Notes under the pieces: generated by a model
Seen by the model: only the letters and a program-made list of their open reading frames with translations
Told to the model about the DNA's origin: nothing
The model's database searches: none
Translations under genes and position numbers: made by a program
Assembly (NCBI RefSeq): GCF_035582795.1
Contig: NC_134382.1
Coordinates: 11,462,001 to 11,526,000, forward strand
Length of the DNA stretch: 64,000 nt
Direction: 5' to 3'
Source: Mycteria americana
Taxonomy: Eukaryota > Chordata > Aves > Ciconiiformes > Ciconiidae
Shown: piece after piece, positions 46,801-58,800 of the stretch
Layout: every line of letters starts with the position of its first letter
Position numbering within the stretch: position 1 is the stretch's first letter

Positions 46801-49800
46801 CCTTTAGCAATGTTTGTTTTCCAGGACACGTTTGTGGCTGTGTTTTCCTTGCTTTCTGGACGCATAGTGCATATTTCTGAGCAGGCAGCATCCATTCTAA
46901 ACTGTAAGAAGAAAGTGTTGGACTCCTCACGGTTTGTAGAGCTGCTTGTCCCTCAGGATGTGAGCGTGTTCTACACGCACACCGATCAGTCCCACCTGCC
47001 ACTTTGGAACATGGAAAGTCAAACAGGTGGGACTTGGCAATGCTCTTAAATGCTTTATGTGTCTTTCTGTCTTTGGAGAATGAGGATAGAATAGTTGTTC
47101 ATTTTAAATGCTTATGCTAGCAATATACATAGGCCACCCTTGTTCCCTTTCCACTTTGAAAACTTGAGTAGCTATGGAGCTAGTCCTAGCTAGTCTCCTA
47201 GAAGCTTAACTCTTACTTGGGGCAAGTAAAAGGCAGATAGTTCATTGTTTTGTGTACCACCTTACTCATTCCAAATACTGCTGCTTTTTAAAAAGAAACT
47301 AAAGGTCTAATTGTGAGTTTAAAGTTGTTTAATCAACATCTTATGGTTGCTTAGGTGCTTTGTCTTTATGGTCCGCTTGCAGCCTGCTGTGAACATAGCT
47401 TACTGAACGCAGCTTTTAAGCTGACTTACTATTTAATGCTGGATGTGCCTAAATGGTGACTTCTGAGTCCTATGTTGTTTGTGAGCAATTCCAGTGTAGC
47501 TCGCATGCCAAGGCCATGTCTTGTGCCCACCTAGGCATGGGGCTGTTCTGGTATCAGAGCTGGGAAGTCCAAAATCCTTGCTACCAAAGGATGTGAGACA
47601 TCAGAGGCTGCTAACACTAACGTGCCAGAGATTCCACAACTCGGAAGCCAGTCATGTGCCTACCCAGCAGAGCAGTGGCACCCCTATGGAGTTGTTATTT
47701 TCTTGCTGTGAGCTGTTACTGAATTTTCCTCTCCTCATTAACTCTTGGCTGTATACAGTTTTTGGTACACGGCTCATAAAGCCAGGAATTTTTGCCTTTC
47801 CTTTCCACAGTGATGCCCTGGGGAAAGGAATTTTTTACATCATATGTGTTTCGTCTAAATTTAGTCCCAGGTCAGCCATTTCTCCAAGAGTGAGTGGGCT
47901 GGAGAAGAGAGATAACATTTGAGGTGGGAGCAGACTGTTGAACAGCTAATTCAGTAGCTAATAAAGAACAGGTTGTGAGACTTCGGTCTTGCTCAGAAAG
48001 TCGGGAGAATGCAAAGTTTAAAATAGTTCTGATAGGCGTGACCTTTTTAAGGATATTAACTGATACTTTCAATGTGTGTTCTTCTTACTAGCTTCTCTGT
48101 ATGAATATGCCCAGGTGAAATCCTTTTTCTGCAGGATCAGGCAAGTACATTATTACAGTTTTGTGTTTGTGACGCCTGGGCAAAGGGTACAGTACTGGGC
48201 AGAAAGAGTGTTCTGTTGTTACAACTGACCAGTGTGAGCTCATGGAACTCCATTACAAAATTGGCTTACTGTGTTTAATATTGGCATCCAGGAGGACATT
48301 TGGATATCTTTCCCATAGTGACGCTTAAACTTGCATGGGGATAAAAGGAAAACTGTTCATACACGTTTCTTTTGGACTTATCAGTTTCCTTCAGTACTGT
48401 TGTGCAGGAGAAGAACGATCTCGCGAAAAATCGCTGCTCCCCCTTTTACAGTTTGAGAGTGGAGACAAAGGGTGTTTTGCTCAAGATTGCTCGAGAGTTT
48501 GTGACAGAGGCAGTAACAAACTCAGTCGCCTGAGTCCCAGTATGAGACCTGAATCATGAGATACTACTTGCTGTCCCTATGGATGCAGTTTGTTGCTTTG
48601 TGCCTGGCTAGTCTTAGTGCTAAAAGAAGGAAAAAAAATTGAGATTGGCCTGTAATCTTCAGTGCAGTTCTGTTCCAGACTCAGGTGGTCTCTTGATTTC
48701 AGTAAAAACTGTTTGCTTCTGAGCAGATATAGTACTTATTCCATCTTCCAATTGATCATTGATTCATTCATCTATGTTTCAAAAACCTGAGCTCTAAAAT
48801 CACCTTTGAGTTGTGTAAGGGCACTTGGAATAAATATAGCAGGACGGATATCAGTTTTCAGTTGGGGGAACTGTTTGTAGGGTACATAAACATTTTGCAA
48901 TAGTTTTTCTTCAGATTTTCATACGACATCTCTCCTTCCTTTATAGCATATAATATAGGATTACAGATCCTTTTGATTATGTGGGCTTCATGAGTAAAAA
49001 TATTTTTTCACAAGCATGCACTAGGCTTAAGTACGAAAATGTTTTTTTGTGGGTTAAACTTCTGCTATGTCCAGTTTCCATTTGTATCTGTTTTTTCCCA
49101 AAAGAGGGAGCTGTCAGTAGTAGTTCTTATGACACTAACTTCTCTCTAGAAACATTTTACAAAACTAAGCGTGGAATAAGAAAGTAACTTTTAGTGTAAG
49201 TGATAACGTCCAAAAATTTATCTCAATTCTTTCTGTCAGAGCTGGGTAGGATACTGCAATTATAACAGGTGAAAAGTCACTTGCAATAGAAAAAGGCAAT
49301 CACTAATGCAGTTGTTACAAAGCCCTGGTTAAGATCTCATCTGGAATGTTGTCATGTGCTGCTACTGCTCACACATGTTCTAGGAAGACAAATTCTCGTG
49401 GGAGGAGGACAATCAAAGAACAACAACTATTTGGGAACCGAGGCTGGAGGAGTCTTACTTATGTAGGTCAGTGAAACAAAACTTGAGAGAGACAGATTCT
49501 TCACACACACACACACACACACCCCAAATGGTACAGAATAAACAACAAACAGAAGAAGAACTGTTTAACTGTAAAGAGCGCAAGACCAAATGAGTGGTTC
49601 TTGTGAATACATTTGCAGCGAGAATTAGAAGGTGGTCTTTAACTGTTAGAGTAATGGCCTTTCTAGAACAGCCTCTGAAGGCAAGTATTGGAGGCATGTC
49701 GTGGTTTAACCGCAGCTGGCAACTAAGCCCCACACAGCCGCTTGCTCACTCCTCCCCCAGTGGGATGGGGGAGAGAATCGGAAGGGTAAAAGTGAGAAAA

Positions 49801-52800
49801 CTCATGGGCTGAGATAAGAACAGTTTCATAACTGAAATAAAATATTATAATAATAATAAATTGTCATGAGAAGGAAAACAATGAGAGAGAGAGAGAGGAA
49901 CAAAACCCAGGGAAAAACAACAAAAAACCAAGTGATGCAACCGCTCACCACCCACTGACCAATGCCCAGCCAGTCCCTGAGCAGCAGTCACTGCCCCCCG
50001 GCCAACTCCCCCCGGTTTCTATACTGAGCATGATGTCATATGGTATGGAATAGCCCTTTGGCCAGTTGGGGTCAGCTGTCCCGGCTGTGTCCCCTCCCAG
50101 CTTCTTGTGCGCCCCCAGCCCACTCGCTGGTGGGGTGGGATGAGGAGCAAGAAAGGCCTTGACTGTGTGCAGGCACTGCTCAGCAGTAATGAAAACATCC
50201 CTGTAAAACATCGCTGTTTTCAGCACAAATCCAAAACGTAGCTCCATACTAGCTTCTATGAAGAAAATTAACCCTATCCCAGCCAAAAACAGCACAAGGC
50301 AAAACACATACTTGGTTTTAAGGGGAGCAAGATCAGTATTGCTGAATGTGTTGGCCTTGGATCGCAAGGGAGTGTGCGTAGGGCCTTGGGAGATTCTGAT
50401 GATCCGGGTACGTGTGCTGAGCATAACTTCTCTGTGCAGGGCTGTCAGCCCTGGCATAAAGTGTCTGAGTCTTGAAACCAGTGCGTTAATCCCTTTTACT
50501 TTTCCTCAGGGGTGGTAAAGATCAAGAACAAGAAACACGTTGTTACCCCTTCCGAATCACCCCGTACTTGGTCCATGTGTGTACATCTGTCCACGTGGAT
50601 GCAGAATCCTGCTGCTTAGCTTTGGCTGAGAAAATTCACTCTGGATATGAAGGCAAGTCAGGAGACTCCAGTGACAAAACCAAGCCAATAGGAAAATGCA
50701 GTATATGCAAACAAAGTCTGCTTCCTTTGTTTAGAACTCGTGCTTGGGTAGTCTCACCCGTAACTTCCAGTTTGTGTGTGTGTGCATGTATGCAAATCCA
50801 GAGCATCTGTGCCTTCTTTGCAAGGCCCCGAAGCATTTGACCTCTTCTCACTGTTTTTATTTTTGAGAGAGGTCTGTAGCACCTAAAAATTTGTAATGTT
50901 TCTATAAGTTACTGGTCAGAAAGCAGTGAACAATTTAAAAGTTCAGGAGCCAATAACTCTATCATGAGCAAAAGTAACAGTTAGGTTTTCTGTCTTAGTG
51001 CATATTTTCTTTCAGTAAATATTTCTTTTTCTATTAGCTCCTCGAATTCCTATGGATAAAAGAATCTTCACCACCACTCACACCCCTGGATGTGTTTTTC
51101 TTGAGATAGATGACAGGTGAGGTTTGAATCTTAAGACCTGTGAGGTGTGTATGGAGAGGTAGCAAAAAATCCTTTGGTGATGCAGCCGGAGACCCAAGTA
51201 AAGCAGTTGAACTGTGCAGTTGGCAATAGTTAATTAAACAAAGTAGTTTTGTGTTAGTCTGCTCATGGAAAAACATCTAGAACTCCACGGACGTAATCTC
51301 CTTTGTTGACTTAAAATGTGAATTAAACAGAACTGCAGTCAGTTTTTGTTATCCAGGGCAATGGGGACCTGTGGTAACACAGACAGTGGAAAACCCACAT
51401 AATGCAAAGCTCTGGGGATCACAGTGTGGAGATACAGCTGTACTGAGCTGGATCAAATAAATTTGGCCAGATTAAAGCTGTCTCCTGCAACGCCGCAAGA
51501 GTGTTTTTACAACACACTTTGCAGCATCTATGTCAGATTTCTTACTGACATTTTGCCTGTGACCTATTTCTTCAAGGTATTTTTTTTTTTCTTTGCATAT
51601 AGACAAGCACAAAAGTGCCTGCAAATGTGAAAATCTGTTAGATCTCCAGGCACAGAAATGTTTGTCATTAGTATTTACATGTCTGCATTGCACTGGAGGA
51701 TTATTGGATGGGCCGGAAAATGTTCTGTAACCTTAGTTCATGCCATTGTAGATCGTGCATGGGGACTTCATTGACAAGCAAAGGGTTAAGTATGTAAATA
51801 CTCGAAGTATATCAGTGATAATGTGTTTGGGTTTCAGAGCAGTGCCTTTGTTGGGTTACTTACCTCAAGATTTAATTGGAACGTCCATGCTGATGTATTT
51901 GCACCCAGAAGATCGTCCTTTGATGATTGCTATTCACCGGAAAAGTAAGTACAGTTGCTTTAAGAGGAATTTCTACTGGTTTTAACATTCTTTCATTATC
52001 ATATTGCTTGGCATGTGACTGATCTGCAGTCTAGACAAAAAAAAAATTGAATTAATGAATTAAAGCAACCAGTTTTGAGATCAAAGCAAATTCAGACCCG
52101 AAGTTTTAAAGGACCCCAGTCATTAGTGTTTGTGCTTGCACTACTGTGTCCTAATGTAAAGTAATCTTGTTTCTTGATTGTTCTTTGTTTCAGTCCTGAA
52201 ATTTGCTGGCCAACCGCCTTTTGAACATTTACCTATTAGATTTTGTACTCAAAATGGGGATTACGTCATACTGGATACCAGCTGGTCCAGTTTTGTGAAT
52301 CCTTGGAGCAGAAAAGTAGTGTTCATCATTGGCCGACACAAAGTCCGGACGTAAGTCAGTTGCAGAATTGATCTATTAAAGTGTTTTTCATTGAATACTC
52401 TGCAAATCGAAACAGTCTCAGTACTGAACTAGAGACGTAACGTTGCTCCTGCAGTCTGTGACAACTACCGAGCATCTGTCTTGCGACCCATTCCTTCAGA
52501 ACAGCATTAGTCTTGTTTATTAAGTATGAAAATAAGTAAATTACTTTGAAGTAAAAGGCAAAGCCAACTTTTTTTTAGCATATGTTTTTGCACATGGTTG
52601 ATGTCCAAATACTGTGACAACGGACATATCTAAATCAAAACATGAATTTTAGACAAGCTGAGTGAAAGCTAAGAAGCAACATAAAAAGTAGATCACTTTA
52701 ACAAATAATTAGTTGACATTCGTTCATGATTGGCTCACAAAAAGAAGTTGACAGACATGTAGCCAAAATCACCTTCTGGCTTGTTTTCTTCTGGAACTTT

Positions 52801-55800
52801 CACTTGATAGAGAATCTAAATATTTACCAAGGTAACCTCTTTTAAGAATGCCATTAGTATTGAATGTGCAAGTTAATTTTTCAGATGTTTTTCCTTAGTT
52901 TCCAAGAGATTTGGAAATATGACTGTCTGCCTTCCTCTTACCTGGTTTCTTTTCTAGGAAATGGCTTTTTGGGACGGCCTTTTGACTTTTCAAAGTGATC
53001 TTTTATTCAAGATTTTATGGGGTGTGAATTTGTCTTCTGAGTGAAGGAGGCAGAGGGGTAGATGCTTGTCAACCTTAACTCGTGTCACTGTGCTGGTGTA
53101 CTGACTTCCTTGGGGCTTCACGTGAAGCACTGCTCTCGTAGCACTGCCCCACTACCCTAGTAGAGCTGCTAGTGGAACAGATGACATCCCTTTGTGTTGA
53201 TTCAGTGAAGCAGTCAAAAAAAATAATGGTAATAAAGAAAAGAATCTGTTCTAACTCTGTTTATAGCTACCTTTTCTTCATCAAATTAAAATTAATAGTG
53301 AAATTTTGTTGGCTCTCTCCAGAAGCCCTCTGAATGAAGATGTCTTTGCTGCAAGAAGTAAAGAAATGAACAGTGTTGAGAAAGAGATAAGAGAATTGCA
53401 AGGACAAATTTACAAGCTGCTTCTGCAGGTAAAGAAGATGAAAGGATTTCAAAACACTGGCTGGCCTTCTGAGTGAGAGGCTAAAGAAACTTAGGTCTGA
53501 TAGCAGACTACTTTGGGGATGAAAGGAGAGTTCTAAATGGAGACAGGCTTGTGTGACAGCATTAAAAATATGGCTCTGGGTAGCCCACCTGATTAGAAAA
53601 AAATACTTTGACGTATTTGCCAAGTCTTTATGTTGAAAGATAAATCTGCATCCTGAGACAGCTCTAAGCATGGTAGAGAATTTTTCCCAAGCAAGTGGTA
53701 GAGCCCAGAGCAATACTGACTTTTCACTTAATTTTCTTTGTTTACTTTAAGTTCTGTGTTGCAAAGTATGTTGTTCCCTTTCTTTTGTTCTCCGAGAGGA
53801 TGATTTTTTTAATTACTATTTTTTTTCCCCTCATACAGCCAGTTCACAGCAATGTTTCCAGTGGTTATGGAAGCCTTGGAAGCAATGGCTCTTATGAGCA
53901 CTATATCAGTATAGCATCTTCAAGTGATTCCAATGGGAATTGTGCAGAGGAAATACAGGAACCAGTAAGTCTATAAATGTGTCACTGCCTGCAGAGTAGT
54001 AAAAATACGGTTTTAAAAATGAAAATTTTTACTGTGTACATATGCAGTACTCATCACGAATTTTACTGAAGTGGGAAGGTACAGCTGTGTTGAAGCTAGA
54101 TGTACTTAAATTGCCCAATTATAGAACGCTGGCTTTTGTTTTTTTGCTCTTAATTTTGCTGACTAAAATGAGCAGATAACTACTATGGTAGTTCACTAAA
54201 GTAAATTAAGACTTGCTCAAGATCAGCCTTCTCAAAGAACCAGTGGACTCAGAGAAAAAAGTGGAAGAACCATGCAACCAGAAGGAGGATTGATGCATGT
54301 GGAGGAGTTTCTGGTTTGTTTTAAAAAGGACACTAGAGGTACAGTGTAGACTGCTATAGAAGAGAGTGGGAACAGTGCTGTCCTAAAACAAGCATTGCAA
54401 CTACCTAATTTCCTTGTGAGGCTCCTGGGTAAGTCATCAGCTTATTCCCACTCTCAAGGCTTGCATCAGTATTAAAACATTCAAATGCTGAGGCTGTTTG
54501 AGCTTTATAGTAGTTAATTTAATTAAATTAACCATGATAATTAGATTCATTAAATTTGGAAATAACCATAGATACCAGGCTTAGGCTGACAGTCTACTCC
54601 CTTTCAGTTTGGAGAATACAAGAACCCAAGCCCATCTTAAGGGTCTCCTATGGCCTCTTTTTATTCATTTTTTTCTGACTTCATATTCTCACGTATCTCA
54701 AGATGACGTTGCAACAAGTTTGTGCAGATGTCAACCGAATAAAGAATCTGGGACAGCAGCTGTATATTGCATCAAGGAGCAAGCCACAGAATGGAAATGA
54801 ACAGGCTGTGAGCTCAGAAATGGTAGGAGGTAAGTTAATGTAATTATGATCCTTAAGGTAACACGAAGTCCTGTACATCTATAGCTGTGAGTTTGGCTAG
54901 CTGGTGTTATGCTGAAGAACTTAAGATAGAAGTTTAGCACGGCTTAAATGTGGGAAGTGTTTTGTTGTTTTTTGTTTGTTTTGTGTTTGTTTTTTTTTTA
55001 AATCAAAACCCAGCGAAACAAAAAAACCCCAAAACCCACCCCCAAAAAAACCTCAGCAGCTGCAGTAACTTTTTAACTAGCTCCCTGAGATATGGAGGAA
55101 CATATCTGTCTCTTTCTAGGTTAATAGACATTTGCTTTTTTTTATTTTAACATTTTCTAGTAAAAATATAGACTTGCTTGTAGCAAGTCTACTATGGAAG
55201 CTTCCCTTGGTTGCTTTATGTGGACTCTCAGAAACAATCCATAGCTGGGAGAACACTGTCCCACTTCCCACTGAAGTAGTGGTTTAGTTATTGAGTGCTT
55301 AATATTATGCTAATGCACATTATTTGCGCTTAGTATCTAGCACAAATATATGGAGAAAACTGGATGCTTTCTCAAATATCATAAGAATCTGTATTAAAAC
55401 ATTTTGCACTGTGATACTCTCTACGAAGGTTATAATTAACTCCTAGTCTTGTTGATAAGAGGAGTGCACTGTGAATGTTGATGCTACTCTGACCAGTGTA
55501 TCTACGCTATAAAAAGCTGTAAATCACTGTGAAATAACAGGTTGGATTCTGTGATGTGTAAATTGAGAGAAGAGTAGTATTAATTGCAGCTTTGTTTTCA
55601 ATTTAAATACAATATTTTTTTTCTATGCTGTTTTCTTTGTGTTTACTAGTTGTTCTGAGTGGATGTTTAAGGTGTTGCGTGGGGTTTTTTCTTTTTAGGC
55701 ATTCTTTCCTCTTCTCCCTCCCCTGCCTTGAAACATGTGAAGTGAGATGAAAATGCAGAATAACTTAGTAATAAGAGCCGTGCTGTCATAGGACATATAT

Positions 55801-58800
55801 CCCTGTATGATATATATGCATCCCAGTGTGTGTATATATATATATGTGGGGGTAGTGTTTAGATGCCTTTGAGAGGAGGCTTTGAGGATTTCTTCCTTTC
55901 TAGGGAAGAGGCACACTGCTTCCTGTTTTCTTCAGACAGTGAGAAGTGATAGCACAGAAGAACCAGGCAGTGCATTTTACGGTGATTCAAAGAAGACTCC
56001 ACGTGTTCCTTCCTATCAGCAGATCAATTGTGTTGATAGTATCATCAGGTAATAAACTATGAAGCGATTTTAGTGATGTAAGTTTAATTGGTGGAAGGTA
56101 GATATTTAAGCAATTTGCATTGGTCCAAACTGTCTGGGTTTTGAGTTGTGAGATAAATTTGGGATTGTTTGTAAAGTTTTCTGCCTCTCTGGGCGATCCG
56201 TCCCAATGCTCAGTCAATATGAATTACACAGTAATGAAGGATTTAGGGCCTAAGATTCCATTTGCAACTGTTGATGTTTGTCTACTGCTAGTTTCACTAT
56301 TGGTGCAATAGGAATGTAAGAGAATTTCGATGGGTGTAGTATGTCAATGTCTTCTCAATACACGCTTTGAGAGCATCCGTATAAACCAGAAAGTTGATAT
56401 GATTTATAAAATGTTGGTGTTTTTTAACCCAGTGGATAACATTGTCTTTTTTCTTTTTTCTTTTTTCTTTTTTTTTTAAGAGTAATTGATAGATTTTCTT
56501 TAAAATACTCCTTGGAAAGCATATATGTGTCCAGAGCTTCCTGCAGTGAATTTAAAATACTAGTTAACAACCCCTGGATCTCCAGTTTGGATCGTTCAAA
56601 TGTTTGTGTCTCCAGATGGAGAAAAACCACAAAGTAGGGAGAGCTTCCTGTGATATGCTTTTATTTCAGATATCTAGAGAGCTGCAGTATTCCAGCGTTG
56701 AAAAGGAAATGTAAATCTTCTGCAAATACATCATCATCATCTTCAGAAGATGACAAGCAAGTCCAGCAAAGTCAGCAGGAAGTCGAGGCGTTGGAAGGTA
56801 ACACGAAGTATACTGACAATCATAATAGAACTGCAACAACAGATTTATCTTTTATATGCCACTGTTGTACGTTCCAAGGTTTATGCCCACTTTTTAAATT
56901 GTTGTCACACTAACAGCACAAATATTTTGGTTATGTGGTAAATATTTACTTACCTTGTCTAGATCTCACAATTACGCATAAGCTACAATATTAAGTCTTT
57001 GAACATAGAATGCATCAAAAGAACTATTGTTTGTTGTTGCTAAATGAACCTTCTGTTGCTCACTCATTTTATGCCATGTTTAGTATGTGCTGACATTGCA
57101 CTGGCATATGAATGTTAATTTATTTGTATATAAGACTGTCTTATTTAATATTCTGCATAGTTACTGGTTGTTTCTGAACCAGTCAGACTCGAATTGGGAG
57201 CATAGGCTTGGAATGACATTCCATGTAGAAACTTTGTCATTTACCAATAGATACTGCTATCCTTTCAGCAGTTAATTCCCAAACTCCAATATCTGCTGAT
57301 CGGGAAGAGATGCTGAAAGACCAGACAACTGCAGGCATGGTGGGAGCTCCTCTTGCAGACCTGACCCTGTCCAACAAGGCTCCAAGTGTGGTGTCTGTCA
57401 CCAGCCAGTGCAGTTACAGCAGCACTATAGTGCATGTCCCACACCCTGAATCAGGTACCGTTCACACTCGCAAAACACTGACTTGACTCACCGATTTTTA
57501 AATTTATACAATGTTTCCAGACTGAAGTACACAGTGAGAAAGTTTTGTCCATTTGAGATACATTCTCATGAATATGAACTCCGAAATATAATTAAGGTAC
57601 TTCTAGGGACACTGTGAAGAAAACTTGAGCCTGGAAATTTTTACAGTATTTTAATAAAACCTAGTTTTAATTAAGAGTGCACTATTTCCTTTCCCCTTTA
57701 ACTTCATCACATATATCTCAAACACAACAATGTGCTTTTGGCCATTGAGGATTAAAATAAAAATTACTAATAGGCCAGTGTTACTTCATTTTTAAGGCAG
57801 AAACATAAAAATTAGTAGTTAACTGCTATTGTACTAAGAAATTATGAAGAAAGAAGTGCCTCTGTAACTTCAAAGTGAATTTGATGTTTTCCAGACCATG
57901 CGAAGTAACTTGCTCAGTTGATGTTAGTGTAACTATATTTGAGTGTAAAGGGTGTTTTCCTCCCCCGCCTCTGCAGCCTGTATCTGCTCGGTAGCTCAGA
58001 CGAGATTGTTTTCTGTATAACCCTCTGGGTGTTGTGGGAGTTCACACCAGAAGGCCAGAGCAAAGAGTGATTTATTTTCTTCCCTCTTCAAAGAAGTGAC
58101 TACAATGGAGGATACTGCTGTTGGAAGTGAACAAATTGAGCTGCCTCCTGTGAATGCTCAGAGTCTCACTATGGTACCTGAGGACTTAAAGCCAGTTGGG
58201 CTAACAAAAGAGACATTGTCAGCCCACACTCAAAAGGAGGAGCAGAACTACGTTGACAAGTTCCGCCAGAGGATCTTGCTCTCTCCATTTAGGACTTACC
58301 TTCAACAGGGGAGCAGAAGTAACAATGGACATTCCTGTGGCCAAGGTAGGCAGCAGCTTTGAGAAATAAAGACTTACTAGACTGACTTACAAAGACCAAC
58401 CTAGCAGTGGAGTCTGGTTCTCCTTTGTATGATTTAGCGAGTATCTTACTATGGCTGCAAACAGAATACTTCCTTTGAACTGCCAAGGTTTGGCAGAAGG
58501 TCTGCTCCATCTTGGATGTTGCTATCTTAGACTTTTCACAAAGCAGATAATTGTTGCAGTAAACCCTGCAAATCCTAAGTAATTTATTGCCTCCCCTTGA
58601 AGGAATGTAAAAGATCTCATTGGGATAGGCCAAAATGATTGATAAGAAAACTGATGATATGAAGGAAAATATTGTAGATATGTCAGCAAATCCATCACTG
58701 TAGTGTATAGAAGAAACCAGAGGAAAGTCAGCTCTGCGAATAAGCCACACTCGATTATCTGGATGTTTTTCTCTTGTGTCCTTTTTTTTTTTTTTTTTTT

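Larger units (their letters stand above)
48141..50509 (+). other. PER3 intron 6 (GC-AG) with CR1-like fragment and solo LTR
   Basis: This 2.4 kb intron starts with GC. It contains a possible old CR1-type LINE fragment (about 49310-49696), a CA repeat (49501-49521) and an intact solo LTR (49697-50296) that ends only 213 bp before exon 7. Confidence 0.75.

Noticed and set aside
54960-55060. T/G-rich then A/C-rich stretch as a hairpin transposon
   Set aside because: The arms are only loosely complementary, with no terminal inverted repeats or target duplication.
55929-55938. Alternative acceptor TTCTTCAG for PER3 exon 14
   Set aside because: It would start the exon in phase 0 while exon 13 ends in phase 1, causing an early stop; TTTCTAG at 55903 fits.
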